Shown here piece by piece: positions 19,722-31,343 of a stretch of DNA of 64,000 bases (position 1 is its first letter; the number at the start of each line of letters is the position of its first letter). The stretch comes from Cercophora sp. LCS_1 (taxonomy: Eukaryota > Ascomycota > Sordariomycetes > Sordariales > Lasiosphaeriaceae). Both the position numbers and the translations under genes were made by a program. The notes under the pieces were generated by a model. The model worked only from the letters and a program-made list of their open reading frames with translations. It was not told the origin of the DNA and searched no databases. Location: contig JAPZLL010000019.1 of NCBI GenBank assembly GCA_036250225.1, forward strand, positions 124,001-188,000, in the 5' to 3' direction.

Positions 19722-20411
19722 TCAAAACCCCTTATTGACACCCTCCCACCCTGGATTCTCCTTCTTTGATCTCAATAAATCCCCTGGCCAACTCCCTCCC
19801 GGCGCCTTTGCCGGATCCGCCAACGCCTGTCGGGTCACCGCATCACCCAGCTCCTTTTCAATCTCCAGCCTCGGCAACTTCCACTTGATGACCCCCATCG
19901 TCTCATCCCCGCCGATGAGAATCTCGCCAGGCGGCGCAGGATAACTCCCGAAATCCGCCCGTACCGCCAACCTCAACGCCCGAACCATGCCTCCCAACCG
20001 CTCCGCAATCCCAGGACTGGTATGAAGCGACATGGCCAACCATGCATCTTTGACCGACGCCTCAGCCACTCCGTGATTCCTCAAAACCCGCGCTGCCACA
20101 TCCGCCGATACAACCTCGAACCGCTCCGGGATGGCGTCATGTGCCGCTGCGGTTCCGACATCATGCAGGATACACGCCACAAACAAGACATGCGGCGGCG
20201 GCGTGGGCGAGCTGTCGTCTGCAAAGATGCGCAGAAAGGCGTGCGCGTAGAGATAGACACGGAAGCTGTGGTAGAGGATCGATGCGGGGAGGGACGACTT
20301 GGCGAGCGTGAGCGCCTCGGTGCATGCTGCGTGGTTTGGCACGAGGGCGCGGACGGCTGCCATAATGGTGCCTTGGTTGGCGTCCGATGGGGGTTGCGAC
20401 GGGTTGCACAT
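19722..20411 (-). CDS. HD-domain protein, cyanamide hydratase-like
   Basis: Single exon, 229 residues, ATG at 20409-20411. An HD metal-dependent hydrolase fold is indicated by ILYHSFRVYLYA (first His), ACILHDVGT (the His-Asp pair) and a later MSLHTSPG (further metal ligand). This order and spacing match cyanamide hydratases (yeast Ddi2/3, Myrothecium cah), which convert cyanamide to urea, and their many uncharacterised fungal relatives. The actual substrate is uncertain since the family is broad. No targeting signal; presumably cytosolic. Transcribed divergently from the GNAT-like gene 0.8 kb away. Confidence 0.75.
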   Translation of the reverse strand: MCNPSQPPSDANQGTIMAAVRALVPNHAACTEALTLAKSSLPASILYHSFRVYLYAHAFLRIFADDSSPTPPPHVLFVACILHDVGTAAAHDAIPERFEVVSADVAARVLRNHGVAEASVKDAWLAMSLHTSPGIAERLGGMVRALRLAVRADFGSYPAPPGEILIGGDETMGVIKWKLPRLEIEKELGDAVTRQALADPAKAPGGSWPGDLLRSKKENPGWEGVNKGF

Positions 20412-21190
20412 GATGTGCCAGTGTGGTGTCGTGAGAATGATGAGATGTTGGATTGCAGTTTGGGTTTGACCTCGGTGTAAGCGCTAGATTGGTGGCGTGT
20501 GGCGTTGCTTATTCAGGATGTCGTTGATGGGGATGAAATCGGGTTCTGAGCCGATGCGGTGCTGGTTTTTTTTCTTTTTTTTTGAGGGTGGCGAGCTGAT
20601 GGCAGAGCTGCCCTGCTAGATCAACGTTGCATTCTGCTCTCTCGATCCTAGGATCCTTTGGAAAGTCCGGTGTGGATAAAAGGGCGCGCCTCTAGCCTAC
20701 CTACCGAACTGGGCCGACGACATCCGGGGCGGGCCGGACGCAGCCGGGTTTATCTCATGGTGACACCGACCGCAGCAATACAGCGTCGCAACCAAAGCTC
20801 GACGTACATGAAGAACGGATGACTGTCCGTTGTCAAAAAATGAACCCATGTTGTCAGACCCTTGCTTGATCGTCGAATCGGCTCTTTGCCGGTCAACGGA
20901 TAAAACCACTCCCTCAACCCGTCTATCTTCCTGATGCAGACATGTCCGCGATGGGAAACTCGCACCGCTACAAGTCTCATCTCGCGGCATCTTGCACGAA
21001 TGTTGGTTAAGATGGGGTATTCAAATCGGGGCCCTCGCCAGACTTGTGCGCCGTCATCAATCTCCGTCTCATCCACCAGCTCTCTCAGCTGTCTCATCCA
21101 CCAGCTCTCTCAACTGTCTCATTCCCAGTGTACTCCCCAGTGATAGCCCACCATTCTCGTCACCAGTTACCGTTCCCGTCATCACCAAAA
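20412..21190. other. Divergent intergenic region
   Basis: Holds the promoters of the HD-domain gene and the GNAT-like gene. An interrupted poly-T/pyrimidine tract lies at about 20565-20583. No other gene. Confidence 0.5.
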
Positions 21191-22009
21191 ATGACGGTCA
21201 AAATGACAACCAACACCCTCAACCTCCCACCGCGCTTCGAAACCCGCAAGCTCGAACCAAAACACACCCCATGGGCCCAAGCACTCCTCTCCCACAGCAC
21301 CATGTTTTGCTCTCCCATTTGGCCAGTCCTCTGCCCCACTGACAAAACCGTCCGCACGTACCGCTGCTTCACCGCATTGCAACACCTCTGCGCCCGCAAT
21401 ATCGCCTCAGGGTACAGCTACGGCGTCTTCGACAAGGAATACGTCCTCAAACGTCCCGAGTCTGTCTTCGAAGGAGGCAAGCTATACTGGGATGAGACGA
21501 ACCTCGACGCAACGGGTGATGAGCTGCTTAAACAAATGGACTTTCCACTTGTTTCCGTCGCTATGGCTTATGACGGTGGTGAAAAGCGCGGTGAGTCGGA
21601 TTGGGCCGGTGTGATTGAGACGATTCTGCGGCTTGGGACGTTGCTCATGACGATTGATAAGCTTGATGAGCGGGATAAAAAGATTTGGAAGCCCGAGGGG
21701 CTGGGAGAGGTGATGTACCGCGGTGGGACGTCAACGAGGAGGGATTATGAGGGGTTCAAGTTGGCTAGGAGTATGGCGGATTGGTTGATGAGGGAGGCGG
21801 CTGGGTTGGGGTTTAGGGGGATGCAGGTTGGGGTTGCGCATCCGGCTATTGAGCGAATTTTCTTGAATCCACCGGCGCCGTTTCGAGGGGAGGTGGTGAG
21901 TAGGATTGATGCGTTGATGTTTGAGGAGCTGATGGATGGGGAGGTTGTGAAGCCGTTCGAGGCTTGTGGAGATGTACCGATGGTGAGGATTTGGGTGTCA
22001 CTCGAGTAG
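21191..22009 (+). CDS. GNAT-like fungal acyltransferase homologue
   Basis: Intronless, 272 residues. It resembles a fungal-specific GNAT-fold family of about 260-290 residues: an N-terminal RPLE-like start (RFETRKLEPKHTPWA), a SGYSYGVFDKEY block, KLYWDETN, then a C-terminal part with STRRDYEG...LMREAAGLGFRGMQV, where the acetyl-CoA-binding fold would sit. The classical Q/RxxGxG/A motif is not well kept, so catalytic activity is uncertain. Start: the ATG at 21191 is preceded by stops in frame further upstream; a second Met four codons on is equally possible. Role unknown. Confidence 0.6.
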   Translation: MTVKMTTNTLNLPPRFETRKLEPKHTPWAQALLSHSTMFCSPIWPVLCPTDKTVRTYRCFTALQHLCARNIASGYSYGVFDKEYVLKRPESVFEGGKLYWDETNLDATGDELLKQMDFPLVSVAMAYDGGEKRGESDWAGVIETILRLGTLLMTIDKLDERDKKIWKPEGLGEVMYRGGTSTRRDYEGFKLARSMADWLMREAAGLGFRGMQVGVAHPAIERIFLNPPAPFRGEVVSRIDALMFEELMDGEVVKPFEACGDVPMVRIWVSLE

Positions 22010-22316
22010 TGTGGTAAGGGATGCATTTGGTTGAGAGCTCGTAAGAGGTAGAAACTGAGCTGGGGCTCCCTTGAAGGACGGTAAGAGCATGCAGGTGCGA
22101 ACAAGCGTCGAGAATCTGAAGCCGTGATAACGATGCATCACAACGTGGAAAGCTTGAAGTTGCAAAAATAGCCTCCCCACCCGTCCCCATGCCAATTCGG
22201 GCGGTTGCATCCCGATTCTGACCAGCGCGACTGTCTTGGTGCCAGCTCGGTTCAGCCGCAACCCCTCTATTCTTACCCGAAACATCAACTCCCACGGCAT
22301 CATTGTCTGAGCTGCA
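22010..22316. other. Short intergenic region
   Basis: Tandem-gene spacer between the GNAT-like gene and the dienelactone hydrolase gene; presumed promoter of the latter. Nothing else seen. Confidence 0.5.
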
Positions 22317-23251
22317 ATGGCTTGCCCAAATTGTTTCAGCGGCACACTGCGGGGAGATGTCATCCCAAATGGAAGGGAAGAAGTCATCCATGAACTTAAC
22401 ACTTACGTGACTGGCCCAGGCGAGGGGGTCGAGCCGGTCGGCATCGTGGTCATCATCGCTGACGCGTTCGGCTGGAAGCTGCGCAACACCCGCGCCCTCG
22501 CAGACACCTATGCTCGACGCGTCCCCTGCACTGTCTACGTCCCAGATGTAACAAACGGTAGCGATCCCCTCTCCGACCTCGTTCAACGCTAATGGCGGCA
22601 GGGCATTACCCGCCGGAGTCGTTCATGATCAGGGTGGAGTATGAAGCACCTGAAACCGACTTTATCCCTGTGCGCCTCTTCAAAAAAGCGTCGCGATTCC
22701 TGCTAGCAATGCCAGCGCTTGCCAGTTTTCTCTGGCACAACCGACAGGCCGTCACGTCACCGCGCGTCGAGGCCTTTCTCCGCGCTGCACGCTCCTCTGA
22801 GAATCCTTCGGCGCCGGGATTGGGAGTGCCGCCCAAGCTCGGGGTTGCCGGGTTCTGCTGGGGCGGTGTGTATGCAGTACGGGCGACGCAAGATACAGCC
22901 GGCAATAGGGTGTCAATCGGTGGGACGGACTACCCTCTTGTCGACTGTGCGTTCACAGCGCACCCGCTGTGGGTCAAGATCCCAGCTGACATCGAAGCTG
23001 CGGTCCAACCATTGAGTGTCGCCAACGGCGACAACGACGAGACGATGGGAGAAAAGGGAATGAAGCAGCTGTGCGCGATCATCGAAGCGAAGAATGCTGC
23101 AGCGGGGACTGAGGTGCACGAGGCGGTGGTGTATCCAGCGGCCACGCATGGGTTCGCGGTGCGCGGGGATCGAAAGGATCCGTTGCAGAAAGAACGAGGT
23201 GATAAAAGTGAGGATCAAGCTGTTTCATGGTTCAGGCGTCATTTAGCGTGA
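22317..23251 (+). CDS. Dienelactone hydrolase family protein
   Basis: Two exons, 22317-22557 and 22602-23251, 44-nt intron (GTAGCG...CAG), 296 residues. Alpha/beta-hydrolase with the family's Cys nucleophile in GFCWGG, catalytic Asp in NGDNDETM and catalytic His in ATHGFAVRGD. N-terminal blocks (CFSGTLRGD, IADAFGWKLRNTRALAD) match fungal dienelactone-hydrolase proteins. The bacterial prototype (clcD) opens dienelactones in chloroaromatic breakdown; fungal members act on diverse lactones and esters, so the substrate is unknown. No signal peptide; likely cytosolic. Confidence 0.85.
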
Positions 23252-23881
23252 GTCATGCGCGGAGGGGACTATTTAGTGTTTTGGGAAGGAGCAAGTGATT
23301 GTCGACGCGGTGTCGAGTTTTTTTCCGCAGCTGCTGTTTCTGCGCTTCAGCGGATTGGTACATCAATTTCCCAGTGATAGTTCAGAGGCATCAAGGCATT
23401 TGGAACACGCTCGCTTCACCTTTCGTTCAGGAACCGATGCCTCGCAAGAGTCTTTGGTCGCCATTCCTGATGCGTCCGCCGTCCACATGCCTGCTCGCGG
23501 TGTTATCCTGTCTCAGTCTTGCACTCTGATTCAATCACTCACCATCCCTCCATGGCCCAAGATCCCGCGTGTTCATACCGTGATGTCAGGGCCCCAGGGA
23601 GATGCCGCGTTCCTCCACAGCATGCACATCCCGGCGCGTCCGAAAGCAAGACACCTCGAGCCTGTAAGATCCGTCATGCGAACCCGCGAAGCCGCTGTTC
23701 AGATGAGCAGCCAAAGTCCATCGAAAAACACAGGCAGTGAATTGGCTGCTGTGATTATGCTCTCCCTAGTGCCGAGCATGGTTGATGATTGTTGGACTGT
23801 TGGCGCTTTGTGAGGGAGTGAGCCCGCTAACTGACGAACTGCGCGTCATTAGACTTCCAGCACACCACCAGCTGTCGGACC
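23252..23881. other. Intergenic
   Basis: Spacer of 630 bp. Short frames present but none with recognisable features. It includes the presumed old promoter of the secreted mucin-like relic. Confidence 0.45.
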
Positions 23882-25835
23882 ATGAAGTCCATCTCAGTCC
23901 TTGCGGTAATCGCTGCTATTTTCCCACAGGCTCCTGGTCATGCCGAAGTGTTCCACCGCGAGTGCGATTACCAAGGCTGACTGTGCGCTCGCTGGAGTAC
24001 CGGTCCCCGGATGCGCCAGGTTCGACAACCCTCCTGATGATGAATGGCCGAGAAACTGTCCGTCCATAATCATTGGAGACTGCAGGGAGCCATCGTCGGT
24101 ATCCAAGGTTTGCGTCAACTTCAGGGGATTGGACATCTCCTTCAAGTTCGCCCCTTTCCCTGGCTACATCACCAAATCTACTGAGGTCACCTGGCGTCTT
24201 ACCCCTTACGGCGAGTTGGAACCAGATCTTCACACCTGGGGAACAATCGACTGCGAGCCGGCGGGGAACAGAGGTGCCTTCGTCTGCAAACTCCCTTTCA
24301 GCGAGATTCTCGGTCTCTCCCCGTCAACTCCACTGGTCAACTTGCTCGGGGGAATCTGTCCTAGGGGTGCTGGCCGTGGCTTCGGCTTCGATTTTGTGTT
24401 TTCAGGACAGGCCAAACCAAGAGGCTCACCCCCGGGACCCGTGTGGACTTCCGGCAACAACATGAGTGCTCCAGACGAGACTCTGATGGCGACTGCGGGA
24501 AGTGGAATCATGACCAGACATACATCAAAATGCAATTTCGATGCTCGTCCTGCTGGCCATCTCGGCCATGTCCGCCTCAAGCCTGCCGTTTCGGAGCAGC
24601 ATTCGGTTGCCTGGGGCTTAGTCAAGGCCCAGCGATTTCTTTCTCGCTCGACACTCAATCGGGGCAAGCGTGCGACCGCTTGGGATGGCACATGACTCCT
24701 ACATTGTCAAAGCTACAGTCAGGCATTGGTGCTTGGCTCTTGGTTCCCTCAGGAAGCAACGGCCCCAATTCTGCCATTGTGGTCGGCGCGTGGACTGCAA
24801 TTGCGAGTGCGACTGGCGGCGTGACCGTGACATGGCTCACCTTCCCCAACTCAATGAACGACTACGGACTGGAGACCGCCCGCGTCGATCTGGCATGTTT
24901 ACCAATCGACTCCTGTGTGCCCAGTTCGTTTACCTACTCCAGCCCACCCCTACCTCTCATTCCCAGCTTTCAAAATCCTGTCCCACTTTAGTTTCCGCCA
25001 TGCTCGGGCGGCTCCCTTCCACATCTCATTGTCTACGCCGACATTGGTATTGCCAAACACCGCAGGCCATGCCTACCACCGATTCCAACCACATCATCAG
25101 ATCCCAAAACCTGTTATTCAACCACAACAGTAACAGCAAGGGTCATACCGACCGACTTCACGATGTCGACGTCGACAGAGACCACCACATCCACGTCGAT
25201 AGATCTCACCACATCAACTGAAACCACGACGTCGACAGAACATAAAACATCAACTGAAATCACCACTTCAACATTCCCAATCACTGCAACGACAACGGTC
25301 ACGGAAACCCTAACAGTGACCGATCTTCCGCCTCTGCAAACTTGCTATTTGGGGGGAGTCGTATGGTATATTGTACACCCAGAAAGACACTACTTGGCTT
25401 TTCCTCAATTATGATGGCCTTTGCCCCCGTTACGGTGCACTCATCGCTTCGACCGGTACAAATTCTCTTGATGATGGACTTGACGACGGATGGGGTGGAG
25501 AACTACTGATACCGGACTTTGGAATTGTCGGAGCTTTCGCTGCAACAACTGCGTTCGCTCCTCCAGTATTGTACGCGCGTTGGCGCCTATCTGTTGGGTA
25601 CTTGGCGACCACAGTACGGTACGACTCTGGGTGCGCAATGCACTGGCCTCCCTTTCCCGGAGAAGTCAACTGCGACTTGTCAACGTCACGGGCTGCAATC
25701 AATTGGGGGGTTGTTATGGCATCCTGTCATTCTGTCTCGCAATGCTTGGGGACGGGGTTCGGACACGGTTATCCCGCGTCCGCTCCCGCTTATACAACTA
25801 CCAAACTCGTCGGCTTATCTAATTGTCCGTGCTGA
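23882..25835 (+). pseudogene. Secreted cysteine-rich/mucin-like protein gene with multiple lesions
   Basis: A signal peptide (MKSISVLAVIAAIFPQ, from 23882) is followed in another frame by a cysteine-containing ectodomain (CALAGVPVPGCARFDN, CPSIIIGDC, FAPFPGYITKSTEVTWR). About 24465 the coding frame changes again to CSRRDSDGDCGKWNHDQTY and WHMTPTLSKLQSGIGAWLL. A TAG at 24989-24991 interrupts that frame, which then continues open into a Thr/Ser-rich mucin-like stretch (about 25110-25330), and near 25350 the frame changes once more. No introns with sensible ends reconcile these breaks. The whole looks like a large O-glycosylated secreted protein that has decayed. Family not named; function unknown. 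Confidence 0.5.
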
Positions 25836-26042
25836 ACAACAGCGGAACAGCGAGCCCCGACCACCGTTCTGAGTCGCATATCCCCGCTACGTCCGACATA
25901 GCACGACAGTCTCCGTGTCACAACCCCATGTCCAAGATCGGCAAAGCAGTGTTGCCCAAATCTGCATAAGAGCCGCACACCCACAACCAAATCATCACAA
26001 CACACTCATCTTCCACTTCTCAACATCACCGCATCCAGCACA

Positions 26043-26984
26043 ATGCCCACAACCATCGTTTTCGGCCCCACGGGCAACATCGGCGCCGCCGCAGCCTTGT
26101 CCCTCCCCTCCTTCACCACATCCCCCATCATCCTCGCAATGCGTGACACCTCAAAGTCCATCCCGTCTCTATCCCCTTCGTTTGAGTCCTCGCACCCCTA
26201 CACGCGCATCCGCGCAGACCTCACCGACCCCGCCTCCCTCACATCCGCCGTCGCCTCCACCGGCGCAACCCACGCCCTCCTGTATCTGGTCCCCTCCCAA
26301 GACAACATGCGCTCAGCCCTCGAAGCCCTGAAAGAAGCCGGCATCAAATTCATCGTCTTCATCAGCTCCAGCTCCGTCAGAGACGATCCCCAAAACGTCA
26401 AGCCGCATGATCTCATCTCATACATGCACGCCCAAGTCGAGCTCAACCTAGAAGAGCTTTTCGGACCGGAGGGATACGTCGCTCTCCGTCCGGGGTTTTT
26501 CAACACGAATGCATCCAGTTGGTGGAAGGCTGGGATTCAAAAAGGTCAGGTCAAGTTGTTTGCGGGCGGTCTGACGGTTGACTGGATTTCCCCGTCGGAT
26601 ATTGGACGGGTTGCTGCGGCTGTGTTGGCGGGGAAAAAGACGGGTAAGCTTGTGGGTTTGTTGGGGCCTGAGAATCTGAGCTTCAGAGATGGTCTGCAGG
26701 TTATCGCCAAAGTGTTGGGGAAGGAGGTCGAGGTTGTTGATGTGGATGCCGAAGAGGCTGTCAAGAATTTTCTCGAGATCGGCCTGCCGGAGTTTGTGGC
26801 GAAGCATTTGGTTGAGTCGTTTGGCGAGGGAGAGAAGAAGTGGGGAGACCTAGGGGCCAGGGCCTTTGTCTCGGGCGAGGAGTCGTATGAGACGGCGGTG
26901 GGCAATGTTGAGAAGTTGACGGGGAAGAAGTCATTGCGATTGGAGGAGTGGGTTGAAGAGAACAAGGGCCTGTTCAGTCAGTAG
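26043..26984 (+). CDS. NmrA-like NAD(P)-binding protein
   Basis: Intronless, 313 residues. N-terminal Rossmann motif GPTGNIGAAAAL (residues 8-19), a following ADLTDPASLTSAV block and LLYLVP strand are typical of NmrA/atypical short-chain dehydrogenase proteins. The central KFIVFISSSSV and YMHAQVELNLEEL (in the position of YxxxK, which is not conserved here) suggest redox-sensing or isomerase-type function rather than classical dehydrogenase catalysis. Family members act in nitrogen-metabolite repression (NmrA), aromatic reduction or secondary metabolism. No cluster context here. Cytosolic. Confidence 0.82.
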   Translation: MPTTIVFGPTGNIGAAAALSLPSFTTSPIILAMRDTSKSIPSLSPSFESSHPYTRIRADLTDPASLTSAVASTGATHALLYLVPSQDNMRSALEALKEAGIKFIVFISSSSVRDDPQNVKPHDLISYMHAQVELNLEELFGPEGYVALRPGFFNTNASSWWKAGIQKGQVKLFAGGLTVDWISPSDIGRVAAAVLAGKKTGKLVGLLGPENLSFRDGLQVIAKVLGKEVEVVDVDAEEAVKNFLEIGLPEFVAKHLVESFGEGEKKWGDLGARAFVSGEESYETAVGNVEKLTGKKSLRLEEWVEENKGLFSQ

Positions 26985-27208
26985 CGCGTTGTCGTCAGCT
27001 CTGTTCAACGTTGTGAAGCAAAAGATAGAAGTCGGGCGAAAGAGATTCAGCTAGGAAGTTGGAATGCACGGAATGATAGTGCTAGAATTTGAATCGAGGC
27101 TTAATGCCAGAGGCGGAACGTTGATCGGCATAGAGAAATGAAAGAGGAGACGAGATTCAGGGATCCACCATAATGCACTTGAACCAAAATGAGATCCTTG
27201 GAAAGGTG

Positions 27209-28523
27209 TCATTTTCTGATACTCTCACAAATCCTAGGTCCCAGCTCCTCATCAATGTGCGCACCACTCGTATGGACCAACCGCAGCTGATACTCGGCCT
27301 CATTCCTCTCCAGTCTGACATTAAAGAGCCTCGCGCTCTTCTTTGCCGCCGTGATATCCGACAAACGTCCAATGTCCGGCCTCAATCTGGGGTCGAGCGC
27401 ACACAAAGAGGCAATAGACGATCCCTTGAGCGCCTCCATCTCGCTCAGCTGCGTCTTGTATACAACAAACGCCAAGATAACTCCTGTCAAAACCACCTGG
27501 CAGATGATCACTGCAGTCTGACATGGACGACCGGTTGCAGGGCAAAGTCCACGCCCCTAGCAGTTCCGTTGCGCGCCCATTCGTACATACGCAGCATGGG
27601 TGTTGTGGGGTCCCTCATTCTATTCTAGTCAGTCAGTAAAAACTCTCAACGACTTCGAGGGAACTCGCAACTTGCTCAACTCGTACGCCACACTCCACGA
27701 TAACAACTCCGGACCTTGCATCATCGCCCCGCCCTCCCCATAGAGCGACCGTCAACACGGCGCTTGCCACGACGAGGGCGGCAAGTTGAGTGAGCAGACT
27801 GGGGTCAATCATCAGAAACCCACACTCGTGAAGAGACGGGCGATGGCATCTCACCGACTGCTGAAACCGGAACCTCGCAGGCGAAACAGGAGTCTGAAGC
27901 TTCCCCATCCTCCTTTGCACGCGTCATCGTCGGCCTCGAAATTCGTCAGAGGCCGGGGATCCGACGGGGCAAACCACAGCCATTTCAATTGACTGAGTGC
28001 CTGGATCAGAGGATACGCAAAGGCAAACTGCGCGACGGTCGCAATGAACTGAATAACACCGTTGAGAGAAACATCAAGTGGGAGTTCTGGCTGAAGTTTT
28101 CCTTCGTGCAGCTTCAAGACGACAATAATGGCTGCGATGTCAGTCTAGCGCCCTCGTGTTGTAAAGAATCAACTCACAAACGATGAGGAGGCTGCTGACA
28201 ATGGTTGATAGGATCTCGGGAGCCATGTCTGCAACCATGGCCAGGACCGAGTCTTTCCGACATATGTTGACGAAACAGAACTCCAACCAGTGCTTTGCCG
28301 CGACAACTCCGCGTCGCCGGGATGATCCGACTTGTCGTCTCCCAGCAAGACCCCCATAGCCCCCGGAAGAACCCCAATGGCAAACCGTGCAAAGAAATGA
28401 GAGTAGATCGCTCACCATCACCCAGGCCATCCACGAGTCTTGAGGCGGGCTGAGCAAAGTTAGAGGGTAGGGAACTTTTGAAAGTCCATTTGTTGACCCC
28501 CTCACCGAGTCTGTCGGCTGCAT
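27209..28523 (-). pseudogene. DUF3176 membrane protein gene, internally truncated
   Basis: Exons on the minus strand recover two ends of a DUF3176 protein: an N-terminal part with DVSLNGVIQFIATVAQFAF, SQLKWLWFAPSDPRPLTNFE, GGWGSFRLLFRLRG and the hydrophobic LLTQLAALVVASAVLTVAL. Introns with good ends (donor GTGAGT with branch CTGAC, then donor GTGAGA) connect these. The C-terminal part has a final membrane helix (VVLTGVILAFVVYKT) and the cytosolic tail (RLFNVRLERNEAEYQL). The roughly 300-residue cysteine-containing extracellular domain normally between them is missing, and the join before the last helix needs one extra base (near 27511-27515). DUF3176 proteins are fungal multispan proteins of unknown role. 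Likely nonfunctional. Confidence 0.6.
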
Positions 28524-30013
28524 CGCCAAAGGGTCAATCCGCAATAATCCTGCAGCTCAAGACCCAACAATCCAACAATGTTGTATGCAAGGGACTGGCG
28601 TTGTTGGACGCCCAATCAGCAGCGGGCGGCAGGGGCTTAGATCAAAGGATTGAGCGTCGCGTGTGACGATCGCTGTGCTGGGGGGAGTCTGTCTGAAATG
28701 GTCAACACCAACCTGATGGTTCATGCCGATCCGTGCGCCACTGGGAAATAAATTGATGCCTGGATGTCAGCAGACGGATCGGGCAACCATCCTTCCTGGA
28801 GGATTTCGCCATGGTCACACCGCCGCAATTATGTGTCCTCACGCCAGTCCAGTGTCAAGCCCGCCTGTTCGGAAACAGCACTATTGCGCTGCAATTTGAC
28901 GCGGGGTCATGACGTGAAAGTTGTTGGGTCCCAGACCCGATTCCCAGTTGAGGGGATGACGGAAGATCGGAATTCCAAGCACTGTGACCAACTCCTTGAA
29001 TGTGATCCATGACTCAAGGTAAGACATGGATCGCCAATCCTCGACCGGCGGCACAGGGGTCAGTTTAGGCAGAGCAGCTTCGTGAGTGCAAGCTCACTGT
29101 TTATGACTTTTTATTCGTGGGCATTGCTGGACGACACTAGTCGTAGTTTTGCAAGATCAGAAATAAATCCCATCAGAAAATGCTTATCGCAGGCCAAAAG
29201 CAAGGATGCCTTAAGCACACCGAAGCATCTCAAATGGACAATTAAAAAAGAAAACCAAATCAGTGGTTTCCGTCATGGCAACAGTAAACTTATACAGACA
29301 AAGCTAGTATTGAGTCTACCAAGAAAAAGAAAGGCGACGTAGCTGACTCGTAGAACTACCCTGGCTACGATCCAAGCTTCATGGTGCGGTGCTCACCGCC
29401 CGGTTCCATTGTGCGCAGAGACTTCAAACTCAATTGTCCTCATTGCCCTGGATCACTGCATCATGATAACGGTGTCGCTGCAGGCTCCAGAGGCGTTGAA
29501 AAATTAAGGCCATTGCCGACAAGCAGTATTCTTTCTCCCTTTCCCTACTTCACGTCTGACGAGTACCTCACACGTTGTGCATCCCACAGCCATCTCTTCA
29601 ACAAAACCATAAATCAAGCCACCAACACCAAGTGGCCCACCGAAAACACAGAGCAAGCCAAACTAGAAGGGAGCATCCCAACGCAGTCCATTACATTCCC
29701 ATGACTGACAAACCAACCCACTCCCACAGAAAGATCCTCGACATCCAATACAAACTCCAAAGGAGCTCATCACTCGCAACCTGGAAGTGCCAATGGACAA
29801 AAAAGACACCAAACCGGCGTAAGTTCGCAACCGTACTACATAAGACACCGTTAGAGGGACAGGCTGTGCCGGATTAGAGGTAGATTGGTCCGCAACTCTA
29901 AGATCGGGGTTGCCAGAGCGCATTCACAGTACCGTAAGGGTTAGAGGCTTCATCACCAGTTAACAGCATCGCTCGCAATGTATATTCTGTCGGCATAGTA
30001 ATGAGAATGAACA
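28524..30013. other. Intergenic, no gene seen
   Basis: About 1.5 kb between the DUF3176 relic and the APH gene. Moderate GC, many short frames on both strands, none with a domain, signal peptide or plausible splice structure. No tRNA or clear repeat. Confidence 0.5.
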
Positions 30014-31343
30014 TTAATACCCCCAACCACCCAGATATGTCTCCAGCTGACTCTGAGTTGACTGTCTGATCCGCTCAATGTTTTCGGGTTTGGCCCTGCT
30101 CCTCCAGCGCTTCAGAAAGAACATTGGCGGGCTGATATCTTGAATGAACCAGTACAGTGTCGCCAGCTCGTCGATGCCTGTAATCTCATGAGGTCGCCGA
30201 ACTCCTGCCTTTCCAAACTCATCGTCAACCAATTGTATCAACTTCCAGTCCACGCCTTCCATGTCAGGAAGCGCCCCCTTAAACCCATCAAGAAGACGCG
30301 TCCTGACCGTCTTTTCAGGCTCGGGACAGATGGGTGGAGGGACAATATAGCTTTCCAAGGCAAACGAGTAGAAATACTCGTCTGCTTGAGAGCCAACATG
30401 GCTGAAGTCGAAGTCGAGAAGCGCGGTGATCCGCTTTGTCAAGGGATCGTAGAGAAGGTTTTGCAGGTCTAAAACGCCAATTGGTACCCCTCCAATCAGT
30501 ATGTAAGGAGTCAGACTCACCAAAGTCCCCATGAACCAAAGTCTGTCTCGTCTGGAGCGACAGCTCGTCCAGAACCTCCTTCAGCCCTTCCCCTGCAAAC
30601 TGATCCAGCCTCTCTCGCACACCTGTACCCTTCCATCCCTTGACAACATCACACCGATCCGCAAACCCCATCTGCGTCTCAAAATACTCGGCATACAGGT
30701 CCCTCAACTCCTCACACGGCCCACCCCCATGAATCGGCGTAGGTCCCGTGACTACATTCCCCTCCCCATCAAACCCCAAACCCCCAAAACCCTTCACACT
30801 CGCAGGCAACTCATATCTCTGAATGGCACCAAAAATACCCGCCATATCTCGCACCACAATCCTTTTCTCCTCAAAGTCCAGAGCAGAGAACTTCTCCCGC
30901 CCCAAAAACTCACCAGGCATCAACTCCATCAACACCCATCCATCTGTCCCCTCGCTCGATCCATTCCACCCGTACACATCGGGAATGACACGCGTCTCAA
31001 AGCTAGACAGTGCATCGCGCATCAAAGCCATAGTCGCGACCTCGCTCTGGACGCGCACAGCCTCGTTGAGCATTGACTCTGGGTTTGAGAGGCGAAAGAC
31101 GACGGCCGTCGATGACGATGGTAGAGGAGATACGCCTGGCTGGGACTGTAAGGTGGGCGGGTTATCCGTTGCCGTGAGGGAAACGATGTAGACGAAGGAG
31201 TTGATGCCGCCCCCTAGTGGGGTGATGGAGTTGACCTGTTTTGTTAGAGGAGATTGTCGCTGAGAAAAGAGACGTACATCACGGTGAAATTGGGTGTGGA
31301 GGATAGTGCGGACGAGTTGTTCGTGGGTGCGTTGTGATGCCAT
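30014..31343 (-). CDS. APH-family (aminoglycoside phosphotransferase-like) kinase
   Basis: Two exons, 31343-30521 and 30468-30014, 52-nt intron (GTGAGT...TAG), 425 residues. The splice rebuilds the catalytic loop VHGDFDLQNLLYD (Brenner-type HxDxxxxN) exactly, followed by ALLDFDFS, the metal-binding Asp motif corresponding to DFG. The N-lobe carries the glycine-containing LGGGINSFVY loop and an ELMPGEFL hinge. APH-domain proteins are a large fungal family of small-molecule or protein kinases; real aminoglycoside resistance is not implied. Substrate unknown; cytosolic. Confidence 0.85.
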
